From contig NZ_JAUQSZ010000008.1 in assembly GCF_030580995.1 (NCBI RefSeq), positions 152,567 to 216,566 of the forward strand: a stretch of 64,000 nucleotides of DNA, in the 5' to 3' direction. The stretch comes from Sphingomonas immobilis. GTDB taxonomy: Bacteria; Pseudomonadota; Alphaproteobacteria; Sphingomonadales; Sphingomonadaceae. Position numbers and translations under genes: made by a program. Position 1 is the stretch's first letter. Each line of letters starts with the position of its first letter. Below, piece by piece: positions 24,585 through 32,408 of this stretch. The notes beneath the pieces are model-generated. The model saw only the letters and a program-made list of their open reading frames with translations, had not been told where the DNA came from and ran no database searches.

Positions 24585-25283
24585 TTAGTGCGACGGTGCG
24601 GGTTTGAGCGCGATCTGCTGGATATGCCAGCGCTTCTGCTCCGTGGTTGCGCCATCGACTTCGGATCGGCGCAGCGTGACGGTGCCGATCAGATAGGCGG
24701 GCTTGCCGGTCGCCGCGATGCGTCCGTAGGGCTGGACGGGGATCGTGACATAGAGGCTGCCGGCCGCGCCCTCGATCTCGCCGGGCGCGCCGACGTTGCC
24801 GTGATATTCGCTGTAGCGGCCGAAGCTGGCGGCGAAGGCGGCAGGCGTCATGCGCGAGGCCATGCCGCTGTCGGCCCATAGCGACCAGGCCGCCTTGTAC
24901 TTCTTCTCGCCTAGCAGCGCATAGTAACGCTGGACGACATCGGCGGCACCCTGCGCGCTCTCGGGTGTGAAAGGCGCTTCCGATATCGGCGTGCGATCGT
25001 CCGCGAGGCCGCCGGGCGTGCCGGGCGCGGGCGGCGACAGCGGCTCGGTCACGCCGGGCGGCACGGTCGCGTCGGCGGCGTTGGCAACGGGCAGGACGTC
25101 GGGATCGCCCGGAGGCGCGGCGACATTGACGATGTCGACGGCATTGTCGGGCTGATAGGCATTGATGCTGCCCTCGGCCTGACGCGCGGCCTCATCGATA
25201 TCGACGGTGTTGTTGGCGACCTCGTTTTGCGGCGGTACGCAGCCGGCGGCGAGGAGCAGCGGCAGAAAGGCGATCGAACGCAC
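24585..25283 (-). CDS. Hypothetical lipoprotein
   Basis: 232 residues from a GTG with AAAGGC upstream. The signal peptide RSIAFLPLLLAAGC carries a clear LAAGC lipobox (Cys about 15). A Pro/Asn/Asp-rich disordered linker (about 16-110) is followed by a compact domain of about 115 residues (VVQRYYALLGEKKYKAAWSLW, an NTF2/DUF4878-like start; then GAAGSLYVTIPVQ and QKRWHIQQIALKP). An NTF2-like periplasmic domain is an inference. It is not tightly coupled to neighbours. Confidence 0.8.
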   Translation of the reverse strand: MRSIAFLPLLLAAGCVPPQNEVANNTVDIDEAARQAEGSINAYQPDNAVDIVNVAAPPGDPDVLPVANAADATVPPGVTEPLSPPAPGTPGGLADDRTPISEAPFTPESAQGAADVVQRYYALLGEKKYKAAWSLWADSGMASRMTPAAFAASFGRYSEYHGNVGAPGEIEGAAGSLYVTIPVQPYGRIAATGKPAYLIGTVTLRRSEVDGATTEQKRWHIQQIALKPAPSH

Positions 25284-25319
25284 GGGAATAGCCTTTTGTC
25301 GTGGCCTTCCTGAACGCGG

Positions 25320-25781
25320 TCAGCGCGCGGTCGTTCCTTCCGTCACGAACCGTTCGTTGCCGACGAAGCCGAGCTTGGTGATACCGGCCTGCTTGATAGT
25401 CGCGAGGATGTGATCGAACCGGTCGTAGGTCGCCTCGCCGTCGGCGGCGATCTCGAGCTGAACATTGTCCTCGCGCCGCATCGCCGCGAGCCGGGCGGGG
25501 AGCGCCGCGTCGGCGAGCGCCGCCGCGTCCCACGTCAGCGCGCCGTCGCGGGCAATGGCGATGCGGTGGACGGTTGGCGGGGTCGTGACCGGAGGATCGC
25601 CGGGGCCGTTCAGGTCGACCGGCACCTTGTGCGTCACCATCGGAATGGTGAGGATCAGCATGACGATCAGCACGAGCAGGACATCGATCAGCGGGGTGAT
25701 GTTGAGCGCGGAGAGCGGCTGCGGATCATGGATGCGCGGCGGCATGAACGGGTTGGAGCGGGTCGGTGCGCGTGCGGGCAT
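25320..25781 (-). CDS. exbD: ExbD/TolR family proton-channel subunit
   Basis: 153 residues: a single TM helix near the N-terminus (LSALNITPLIDVLLVLIVML) with the conserved proton-carrying Asp in PLIDVLL, followed by a periplasmic domain ending KLGFVGNERF. It energizes TonB together with ExbB. No exbB or tonB gene is adjacent, so it is an orphan copy. GAGGAG precedes the ATG, and a palindrome resembling a Zur box lies 22-42 bases upstream, suggesting zinc-responsive expression. Confidence 0.9.
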   Translation of the reverse strand: MPARAPTRSNPFMPPRIHDPQPLSALNITPLIDVLLVLIVMLILTIPMVTHKVPVDLNGPGDPPVTTPPTVHRIAIARDGALTWDAAALADAALPARLAAMRREDNVQLEIAADGEATYDRFDHILATIKQAGITKLGFVGNERFVTEGTTAR

Positions 25782-25802
25782 CTGGGCTCTCCTCGGGCTT
25801 TT

Positions 25803-25823
25803 GTATGATGTAACGTATCATAC
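25803..25823 (-). promoter_or_regulatory. Zur-box-like palindrome upstream of exbD
   Basis: GTATGAT and ATCATAC arms flank seven bases; on the minus strand it reads GTATGATACGTTACATCATA. It shares the core GATAyGTTr with the site at 51515-51532 ahead of merC-zur. Confidence 0.55.
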
Positions 25824-25853
25824 CTGGGGAGCGGCGCAAGCTGCATACTATAA

Positions 25854-25973
25854 CCTCCTCCCGCTTTCGCGGGAGGAGGTTGGAGGACGGTCTTATTTCT
25901 CGGCGGTAGAAGGAAAAAAGAAGAAAAAGACGAAGAAGACCCTCCCCTGCCCCTCCCGCGAAGGCGGGAGGGG
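25854..25973. repeat. REPIN-like paired inverted repeat, family 2 (copy 1)
   Basis: The left arm CCTCCTCCCGCTTTCGCGGG(AGGAGG) and right arm CCCCTCCCGCGAAGGCGGGA(GGGG) face each other around an A/G-rich spacer with AAGAAGACCCTC. A second copy lies at 36091-36236. Confidence 0.8.
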
Positions 25974-25987
25974 ATAAGTCTATAGGT

Positions 25988-26329
25988 TTAAGGCTTCAGC
26001 GCGGCATCGTCTGCGTCGTCGATATCGTTGTCATCGACATCGTCTTTTTCGAAGTCTTCCTGCAGATCGTCCTCGTCGTCGTCGGCATCATCGGGATCGT
26101 CGTCATCGGCTTCCTCGCCGACTTCGTCGCTCTCCATGACGAGATCGTCCTCGTCGTCGTCATCGTCCTCGCCGATGTCGGGATCGAGATCGGTGATGAT
26201 CGTGCCGTCGCCGGGGCCACCGCCGGTCGCTTCCAGGATCTCGGCGCGCTGGCTCTCGTCATAGCCTTCCTCGTCGTACCCGTCGTCGCCCGTGCCGTCG
26301 CCGGGGATCTTGTAACCGCCGATGCTCAT
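25988..26329 (-). CDS. Extremely acidic hypothetical protein
   Basis: 113 residues, of which about 52 are Asp or Glu and only about four basic, with runs such as EDDDDDEDD. The start MSIGGYKIPGDGTGDDGYDE includes a possible short conserved N-terminus; the rest is probably disordered. GGGAGAG precedes the ATG. No known domain is recognised. An EcfG-like promoter lies 41-65 bases upstream. DNA-mimic, ion-binding or phase-separating roles are possible but unsupported. Confidence 0.75.
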   Translation of the reverse strand: MSIGGYKIPGDGTGDDGYDEEGYDESQRAEILEATGGGPGDGTIITDLDPDIGEDDDDDEDDLVMESDEVGEEADDDDPDDADDDEDDLQEDFEKDDVDDNDIDDADDAALKP

Positions 26330-26369
26330 CGTCGCTCTCCCGTCCCGCGAGATGCGGGTTTCAGGAGCG

Positions 26370-26394
26370 AACATCGCACGCGGAAGTCTGTTCC
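26370..26394 (-). promoter_or_regulatory. EcfG-like promoter of the acidic protein gene
   Basis: On the minus strand GGAAC, 16 bases, then TGTT: one base off CGTT, at a sensible distance from the ATG at 26329. Confidence 0.45.
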
Positions 26395-26414
26395 CGCGCG
26401 CTCGCGAAAATGGC

Positions 26415-27647
26415 TCAGCTCGGGTGGAACAGCCGTCCGCGTTCGACGATCGCGGCGATGCCGATCGCGAGCAGCGCCGCGACGAGGAAAGCGATATGGA
26501 TCGGCCGGGTCGTGCCATCGAACTGGCTGGTCACGGCGGTGCCGATGACGCTGCCTGCCGTGATCGCCAAGAAGCCCTGCAGGCTGGAGGCGGTGCCGGC
26601 GATGTCGCCCATATTTTCCATCGCCATCGCCGACATATTCGACGTGGCGACGCCAAAGCCGGCCATCACCAGCACCTGCAACGCCACGAACAGCGCAAGC
26701 GACTCGTGCCCCGATACCGACGACAGCGCCAGACCCGCCCCCGCCGCCACGATGATGACGAGAATCGCCGCCTGGGAAATGCGCCGCATGCCGAGGCGCA
26801 TCACGATCCGCGCGCTCAGCAGGTTCGCGACCGCCATGCCGCCGGCCGCCATCGCGAACACCGCGCCGAGCAGATCGGGCCGGTGGAACACATCCGACAT
26901 GATCGGCTGGATCGACGTGATGTAGGAGAACAGCGCCCCCTGCAGAATGGTCGCGGCGATGGTGTAGCCGAGCGACGAGCGATCGGTGACCGTTCGCCGC
27001 CAGCCGCGCATCACTTCGCCCATCGACAGCGGCCGCCGATTTTCCGGCGCCAGCGTTTCGGGCATGCGGAACCAGAACCAGCAGAGAATGAGCGCGGAGG
27101 CGGCCGCGATCGCCTCGAAGATCAGCCGCCAGGAGCCCGCCAGCAGGATCGCCTGGCCGATGCTCGGCGCGATCACCGGCGCGGCCATGAACACCATGAA
27201 GGCGAGACTCGTCACCTGCGCCATCGCGCGGCCGGAGAAGCAGTCGCGCACGATCGCCACCGTCACCACGCGCGCCGAGGCGACGCACAGTCCGCCAAGG
27301 AAGCGCGCGGCGAGCAGGAGCGGAAAGCTCGACGCCAGCCCCGCCAGCAGGCTCATGGCGACATAACCCGCCAGGCCGATGCCGAGCACGCGCTTGCGCC
27401 CGAACCTGTCGGTCAGCGGGCCCTGGAACGGCTGGCCGATGCCGAAGCCCATCACGAAGACGGTGATGATGAGCGAACGGTCGGCGATATCGGGTGCGCC
27501 AAGCCGCTGGCCCATATCGGGAAGCGCAGGCAGCATCGAATCGATGCCGAGCGCGCCGAGCGACATGAGCGCGGCGACGAGCGCGACGAATTCGATGAAG
27601 GGAATCGGCGCGGTGTTCTCGGCGCGGACGGGCGATTCTGCGGACAT
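26415..27647 (-). CDS. Bcr/CflA family multidrug efflux MFS transporter
   Basis: 410 residues, 12 TM helices. The N-terminus carries ALGALGIDSMLPALPDMGQRL and the MFS signature GPLTDRFGRKRVLGIGL between TM2 and TM3. The later RFLGGLCVASARVVTVAIVRD is motif C-like and typical of Bcr/CflA proteins. It is expected to export drugs or small metabolites by proton antiport. It is single-gene, with no adjacent regulator. Confidence 0.92.
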   Translation of the reverse strand: MSAESPVRAENTAPIPFIEFVALVAALMSLGALGIDSMLPALPDMGQRLGAPDIADRSLIITVFVMGFGIGQPFQGPLTDRFGRKRVLGIGLAGYVAMSLLAGLASSFPLLLAARFLGGLCVASARVVTVAIVRDCFSGRAMAQVTSLAFMVFMAAPVIAPSIGQAILLAGSWRLIFEAIAAASALILCWFWFRMPETLAPENRRPLSMGEVMRGWRRTVTDRSSLGYTIAATILQGALFSYITSIQPIMSDVFHRPDLLGAVFAMAAGGMAVANLLSARIVMRLGMRRISQAAILVIIVAAGAGLALSSVSGHESLALFVALQVLVMAGFGVATSNMSAMAMENMGDIAGTASSLQGFLAITAGSVIGTAVTSQFDGTTRPIHIAFLVAALLAIGIAAIVERGRLFHPS

Positions 27648-27791
27648 GCGCCGGCCATGCCCGAGCGGGCGCGAGAGGTCACGGCGAAATTGCTGCGATG
27701 CGAAACGCGCAGCCGTCCCGGCAAAGGCCTGTTAGCGCGCGCGTGATGCGGCTATGTTCCGGCGGAGATTCCTCCCCACGGACGATGCCTG

Positions 27792-28745
27792 ATGCTCGAT
27801 ACTGCCCTTGTCGAAGTTCCGCCGCTTTCCCTTGCCGATGCCGCCGCCGACTCCGACGGTTTCGCCGCCGCTTTGGGCGGATCGTTCGAGCGGTTCGGCT
27901 TTGCGGTGATCTCCGATCACGGCATCCCCGCCGATCTCGTCGCGCAGGGCTGGGCGCAGACGAAACTGCTGTTCGAGCTGAGCGAGGCAGAGAAACGCGC
28001 GTATTTCACCAGGGAAGGCGGCGGGCAGCGCGGCTATACCCCGTTCAAGACCGAGATCGCCAAGGGTGCGTCGCAGGTCGATCTCAAGGAATTCTGGCAC
28101 GTCGGGCGCGACCTGACGCCCGGCCATCCCCTGTCGGACAGGATGCCGGGCAACCTCTGGCCGTCCGAAGTGCCCGGTTTCGAACCGGTGTTCCGGCAGC
28201 TCTATGCGGCGTTCGAGGCGGCGGGGAACCGCATCCTCGCCTCGATCGCGCGGCACCTCGGCTTGGCACCCGATTATTTCGAGGCGGTGGTCGAGGACGG
28301 CAATTCGATCCTGCGGCTGCTGCACTATCCGCCGATTCCGGCCGATGCCGAGGGCGTTCGCGCGGGCGCGCATGAGGACATCAACCTCATCACCTTGCTG
28401 CTCGGCGCGGAGGAGGCTGGGTTGGAGTTGCTCGACAAGGACGGCCGCTGGCTGCCGATCAAGCCGCCCGAGGGTGCGCTCGTCGTCAATGTCGGTGACA
28501 TGCTGCAGCGGCTGACCAACAATGTGCTCCCCTCCACCACGCACCGCGTCGTCAATCCGCCGCCCGAACGGCGCGGCGTCTCGCGCTATTCGATGCCGTT
28601 CTTCCTGCATCCCAATCCCGATTTCCTGATCGAGACGCTGCCGGGTTGCGTGTCGGCGGCGAACCCGAACCGCTATCCGGTGCCGATCACCGCGCACGAT
28701 TATCTGCACGAGCGACTGGTCGAGATCGGGTTGGTGAAGAAGTAA
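27792..28745 (+). CDS. 2-oxoglutarate/Fe(II) oxygenase, isopenicillin N synthase-like
   Basis: 317 residues with the IPNS/DIOX-N pattern at the start (GSFERFGFAVISDHGIPADLV) and a jelly-roll core carrying the iron ligands HEDINLITLL (His and Asp) and THRVVNPP (His), with the 2OG-binding Arg-x-Ser in RYSMPFF. It hydroxylates or oxidizes a small molecule at Fe(II); substrate unknown. Bacterial members of this type are widespread and usually annotated without a pathway. It lies upstream of hom, separated by a paired repeat, so co-transcription is uncertain. Confidence 0.92.
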   Translation: MLDTALVEVPPLSLADAAADSDGFAAALGGSFERFGFAVISDHGIPADLVAQGWAQTKLLFELSEAEKRAYFTREGGGQRGYTPFKTEIAKGASQVDLKEFWHVGRDLTPGHPLSDRMPGNLWPSEVPGFEPVFRQLYAAFEAAGNRILASIARHLGLAPDYFEAVVEDGNSILRLLHYPPIPADAEGVRAGAHEDINLITLLLGAEEAGLELLDKDGRWLPIKPPEGALVVNVGDMLQRLTNNVLPSTTHRVVNPPPERRGVSRYSMPFFLHPNPDFLIETLPGCVSAANPNRYPVPITAHDYLHERLVEIGLVKK

Positions 28746-28790
28746 CGGCTTGTCCGCGCGCGGAGGCTTTGTCTAAAGCGCCCAACCTCT

Positions 28791-28876
28791 CCCGTTCGGG
28801 CTGAGCTTGTCGAAGCCCTGCCCTTCCTTCCGCGCAGAAGAAGTGCAGCCCTTCGACAAGCTCAGGGCGAACGGTG
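28791..28876. repeat. REPIN-like paired inverted repeat, family 3 (copy 1)
   Basis: The left arm CCGTTCGGGCTGAGCTTGTC(GAAG) and right arm CTTCGACAAGCTCAGGGCGA(ACGG) are inverted copies of a CGTTCG-CTGAGCTTGTCGAAG element around about 25 bases. Variant copies are at 61510-61645 and, as a single decayed arm, 47776-47826. Confidence 0.8.
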
Positions 28877-28902
28877 GTTTTGGACCGGCAGAAAGTAGAC
28901 CC

Positions 28903-30201
28903 ATGACCAAACCTCTCCGCATCGCGCTCGCAGGCCTCGGCACGGTCGGGGGCGGCGTGATCCGGCTGCTCGACGAGAACGGCGCGCTGATCGCACGGCG
29001 CGCGGGGCGGCCGATCGAGATCGTCGCGGTCTCCGCGCGCGACCGCAGCAAGGACCGCGGCGTCGACATCTCCCGCTTCGCGTGGGTCGACGACACAACC
29101 GCGCTGGCGGGGCTCGACGTCGACGTGGTGGTCGAGCTGGTCGGCGGATCGGACGGCCCCGCCCTCACGCTCGCGCGCACGACGCTGGCGGCGGGCAAGG
29201 GCTTCGTCACCGCCAACAAGGCGATGATCGCGCATCATGGGCTGGAGCTGTCGCGCGCGGCGGAAGCGTCGGGCGCGGCGCTGAAGTTCGAGGCGGCGGT
29301 GGCGGGCGGCGTGCCGGTCATCAAGGGCCTGCGCGAAGGGGCTGCTGCCAACGCGATCGACCGTGTCTACGGCATCCTTAACGGCACCTGCAATTTCATC
29401 CTGTCGAAGATGGAAGCCGAGGGGCGCGACTTCGCCGACGTGCTCGCCGAGGCGCAGGCGCTGGGTTATGCCGAGGCCGACCCGACCTTCGACATCGACG
29501 GCGTCGACGCCGCGCACAAGCTCGCCATCCTCGCCTCGATCGCGTTCGGCACGCAGCCCGCGTTCGGCGACGTTGCGGCGAGCGGCATCCGCCACGTGCT
29601 GGCGACCGACATCGCCGAGGCCGAGGCGCTGGGCTATCGCATCCGCCTGCTCGGGCTGGCCGATCACGGCGCGGGCGGGCTGTTCCAGCGCGTGCATCCG
29701 CATCTCGTGGCCGTAAGCCACCCGCTCGCGCATGTGACCGGCGCGACCAACGCGGTGGTGGCGGAGGGCAATTACGTCGGCCGCCTGCTGTTCCAGGGCG
29801 CGGGCGCGGGCGACGGCCCGACCGCGAGCGCCGTGGTCGCCGACCTGATCGATATCGCGCGCGGCGAGTTCGGCCCCGCTTTCGCCATGCCCGCCGACGC
29901 GCTGGCCGCCGAAGCACCCGCCGATCCCGGCGAGCGGCGCGGCCGTGCCTATGTGCGCTTCGCGGTGGCCGACAAGGTCGGCGTGCTGGCCGAAATCGCC
30001 GCCGCCATGCGCGACGCGGGCGTCTCGATCGAAAGCCTGATCCAGCGCGGATCGAGCGGCGACGACGGCGTGGGGGGCAGCGTGTTCGTCGTGATCGTGA
30101 CGCACGAGGGCCCGGAACGCGCAGTCGCGCAGGCGCTGGAGCGGCTGCGCGGATCGCAGAGCCTCACCGGCCAGCCGTTGTGGATGCATATCCTCGGCTA
30201 A
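28903..30201 (+). CDS. hom: Homoserine dehydrogenase
   Basis: 432 residues from the ATG before TKPLRIALAGLGTVGGGVIRLL (Rossmann NAD(P) motif). It continues with TANKAMIAHHG, a central catalytic domain with GILNGTCNFILSKM, EAQALGYAEADPTFDIDGVDAAHKL, and a C-terminal ACT domain (about 350-432) that usually senses threonine. It reduces aspartate semialdehyde to homoserine for Thr, Met and Ile synthesis. An upstream in-frame extension would be encoded by a repeat element and is rejected. Confidence 0.96.
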   Translation: MTKPLRIALAGLGTVGGGVIRLLDENGALIARRAGRPIEIVAVSARDRSKDRGVDISRFAWVDDTTALAGLDVDVVVELVGGSDGPALTLARTTLAAGKGFVTANKAMIAHHGLELSRAAEASGAALKFEAAVAGGVPVIKGLREGAAANAIDRVYGILNGTCNFILSKMEAEGRDFADVLAEAQALGYAEADPTFDIDGVDAAHKLAILASIAFGTQPAFGDVAASGIRHVLATDIAEAEALGYRIRLLGLADHGAGGLFQRVHPHLVAVSHPLAHVTGATNAVVAEGNYVGRLLFQGAGAGDGPTASAVVADLIDIARGEFGPAFAMPADALAAEAPADPGERRGRAYVRFAVADKVGVLAEIAAAMRDAGVSIESLIQRGSSGDDGVGGSVFVVIVTHEGPERAVAQALERLRGSQSLTGQPLWMHILG

Positions 30202-30530
30202 GGCGCGATCGGGCGTTCCCCGCCGGCGCGGAGGCCGCCTGCTGTGCTGACGGTCGCGCCGACCATGCCGCACCCTGTCAGGAACAGGCGCTTTTCCTGG
30301 CAATTCGTGGTGCGCGCGAGCAGGCGTTCGCGTTCGAGCGGCACCACGTCCTTCTCCGGGTCGCGCTCGATCAGCGGCACGCGGTAGCGATCGGCGGCGC
30401 GGCGGCCGCAGACGGTGACTTCGTCGCCGCTCGGCTGGTTGCAGTGCGGCCCGGCGCGCGTCAGGGCCTGATATGTCGTGAGCCCGCTACCGGGGAGATC
30501 GGCCAGCATCAGCAGCAGGAAGCCCGGCAT
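30198..30530 (-). CDS. Small secreted hypothetical protein
   Basis: 110 residues from an ATG with AAGGGCGG upstream. A short hydrophobic N-terminus (PGFLLLMLADLPGSG) may be a signal peptide. The middle contains VTVCGRRAADRYRVPLIERD, a motif I recall in several small sphingomonad secreted proteins but cannot name. Three Cys residues could form disulfides in the periplasm. It overlaps the end of hom by four bases, convergently. Function unknown. Confidence 0.65.
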   Translation of the reverse strand: MPGFLLLMLADLPGSGLTTYQALTRAGPHCNQPSGDEVTVCGRRAADRYRVPLIERDPEKDVVPLERERLLARTTNCQEKRLFLTGCGMVGATVSTAGGLRAGGERPIAP

Positions 30531-30584
30531 CGCATCCGCCCTTCGCGAGAGTCGCAAGCATCATCCCGCCGCCACGCTTGCGCG

Positions 30585-30896
30585 TCAACGCGTATCGGAG
30601 AGCTTCACCAGACTGTCGAAGATCGCCTCGTGCAGCGGCGCGACGAACGCGCAACCGTAGAGATCCTTGCGGTTCCACTTCACCGTCGCCTCCAGCCCGC
30701 TGAGGCCGGGGATGACCAGATAGACCTTCGAATCCGGCGCGAGACGGTGGACCGTCTCGATCTGGAAGCCGGTGCGCGACAGATCGGTGACATCGATCGT
30801 CATCTTGTTGGTGCCGGCGCGCACCTGCGCACGGATCGTCACGCCGACGCGGTTCGCCGCGCGGCCTTCCGGCGCTTCTGGATCGGACATGCTCAT
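30585..30896 (-). CDS. PilZ domain protein
   Basis: 103 residues forming a single PilZ-like domain: RVGVTIRAQVRAG, DVTDLSRTGFQIETVHRLAPDSKVYLVIPG and ATVKWNRKDLYGCAFVAPL. The D/NxSxxG motif is present (DLSRTG), but the upstream RxxxR is reduced to a single Arg pair (GRAANRVG), so c-di-GMP binding is possible but not certain. It stands alone. Confidence 0.85.
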   Translation of the reverse strand: MSMSDPEAPEGRAANRVGVTIRAQVRAGTNKMTIDVTDLSRTGFQIETVHRLAPDSKVYLVIPGLSGLEATVKWNRKDLYGCAFVAPLHEAIFDSLVKLSDTR

Positions 30897-30941
30897 TTGC
30901 GACCTTAATTTAAAGCAGTCTCAACGTCTTGGACGAATACG

Positions 30942-31373
30942 TTAATTTGTGCGCTGCGCAACCCCCAGACGCGGGATCTCGATGGCCGGGCAGCGATCCA
31001 TAACCACTTTCAGGCCCGCAGCCTCGGCGCGCGCGGCGGCTTCTGCATTGATCACGCCGAGCTGCATCCAGATCGCCTTCGCGCCCGCAGCAATCGCCTG
31101 ATCGACAGCCTCGCCCGCCGCCGCCGAATTGCGGAAGATATCGACGAGGTCGATCGGATCGCCGAGTTGCGACAAATCGCGGAACACGAATTCACCGTGG
31201 ATATGCTCGCCGGTGATCTGCGGATTGACCGGAATCACGCGGTAGCCGTGATCCTGCAGCGCCTTCATCACGCCGTAGGACGGGCGATTGGGCCGGTCGG
31301 ACGCGCCGACCAGCGCGATCGTGCGCGTTTCTTCGAGCAGGGTCTTGATGCCCGCGTCATCGGTGATCGGCAC
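30942..31373 (-). CDS. CoA-binding domain protein (YccU type)
   Basis: 143 residues from a GTG with GGAGGATGAA as Shine-Dalgarno. A Rossmann-like CoA-binding fold: ETRTIALVGASDRPNRPSYG, YRVIPVNPQ, DLVDIFRNS and IWMQLGVIN, ending with VVMDRCPAIEIPRL. The exact role is unknown; the fold binds CoA or a nucleotide. It begins one base after the Mrp stop codon, so the two genes form an operon. Confidence 0.92.
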   Translation of the reverse strand: MPITDDAGIKTLLEETRTIALVGASDRPNRPSYGVMKALQDHGYRVIPVNPQITGEHIHGEFVFRDLSQLGDPIDLVDIFRNSAAAGEAVDQAIAAGAKAIWMQLGVINAEAAARAEAAGLKVVMDRCPAIEIPRLGVAQRTN

Positions 31374-31374
31374 T

Positions 31375-32337
31375 TCATCCTCCGTCGTTGATCCAGCGGA
31401 GAACCGCGTCGCCTATCGCGGTGAACGCAGCCGCCTCGGGCAGGTTCCCCGACGCGGGCGGCTGCCCGGCATCGGACGCCGTGCGGATGGCGATGTCGAG
31501 CGGAATGCGACCGAGGAACGGGATTTCGAGATCGGCCGCCGCAGCTTCCGCCCCGCCCTTGCCGAACGGATCGGACACTTCGCCGCAATGCGGGCAGGCA
31601 TAGCCGGCCATGTTCTCGACCAGGCCGATGATCGGGATGCCAGCCTTCTTGAACAGATCGATCGCGCGGCGCGCATCGATCAGCGCGAGATCCTGCGGGG
31701 TGGAGACGATCACCGCGCCCGCCGGGCGGTGCTTCTGGATCATGGTGAGCTGCACGTCGCCGGTGCCGGGCGGCAGATCGAGCACGAGCGTATCGGCATC
31801 GCCCCAGTTCGCGTCCATCATCTGGCCGAGCGCGCCCGCCGCCATCGGCCCACGCCACGCGATCGCCTGATCGGGCGCGACGAGCATCCCCATCGACAGC
31901 AAGGGCACGCCGAACGGAGTCGCGACGGGTTGCAGCACCTTTTCCTTCGCGGTCGGCTGACTGCCCTCGACGCCGAGCAGTTTGGGCTGCGAAGGGCCGT
32001 AGATGTCGGCATCGACCAGCCCGACGCGCCGGCCGCCTGCTTTCAAGGCGACGGCGAGATTGGCGGAGACGGTCGACTTGCCGACGCCGCCCTTGCCCGA
32101 GGCGACCGCGATCGACAGCCGCCGGGTGCGCTGGCTGGTGAGCGCGATCCGCACGCTTGCGATTCCCGGCACGGCCAGCGCGGCGGCGCGCACCCGCGCC
32201 TCGAAAGCTTTGTGTTCGGCGGCTTCGATGCCGGTCACGTCTAGGATGATGCTGGCGCGATCGCCCTCGATCCGCGCGGTCGCGCGGCCTTGGGATATTG
32301 TGGCGAGGGCGGCTTCGAGCGGAGTGGAATCAGTCAT
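31375..32337 (-). CDS. Mrp/NBP35-type iron-sulfur cluster carrier ATPase
   Basis: 320 residues from the ATG before TDSTPLEAAL. An N-terminal MIP18-like domain (about 1-85) precedes the deviant Walker A SGKGGVGKSTVSANLA, DADIYGPSQPKLLG, LVLDLPPGTGDVQLT and the Fe-S CxxC motif ACPHCGE. It carries and transfers 4Fe-4S clusters. It is the first gene of a two-gene unit with the CoA-binding protein and divergent from hflK. Confidence 0.94.
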   Translation of the reverse strand: MTDSTPLEAALATISQGRATARIEGDRASIILDVTGIEAAEHKAFEARVRAAALAVPGIASVRIALTSQRTRRLSIAVASGKGGVGKSTVSANLAVALKAGGRRVGLVDADIYGPSQPKLLGVEGSQPTAKEKVLQPVATPFGVPLLSMGMLVAPDQAIAWRGPMAAGALGQMMDANWGDADTLVLDLPPGTGDVQLTMIQKHRPAGAVIVSTPQDLALIDARRAIDLFKKAGIPIIGLVENMAGYACPHCGEVSDPFGKGGAEAAAADLEIPFLGRIPLDIAIRTASDAGQPPASGNLPEAAAFTAIGDAVLRWINDGG

Positions 32338-32408
32338 CGCGGGGCAGATAAGGCCGATAAGGGCGCTTGCCACTGTTTTTCGTGGGAACGGCTGCCTATA
32401 GATGAGCC

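Noticed and set aside
28807..28902. Longer start for hom
   Set aside because: The extension is translated from a family 3 repeat; the ATG at 28903 fits the enzyme family.
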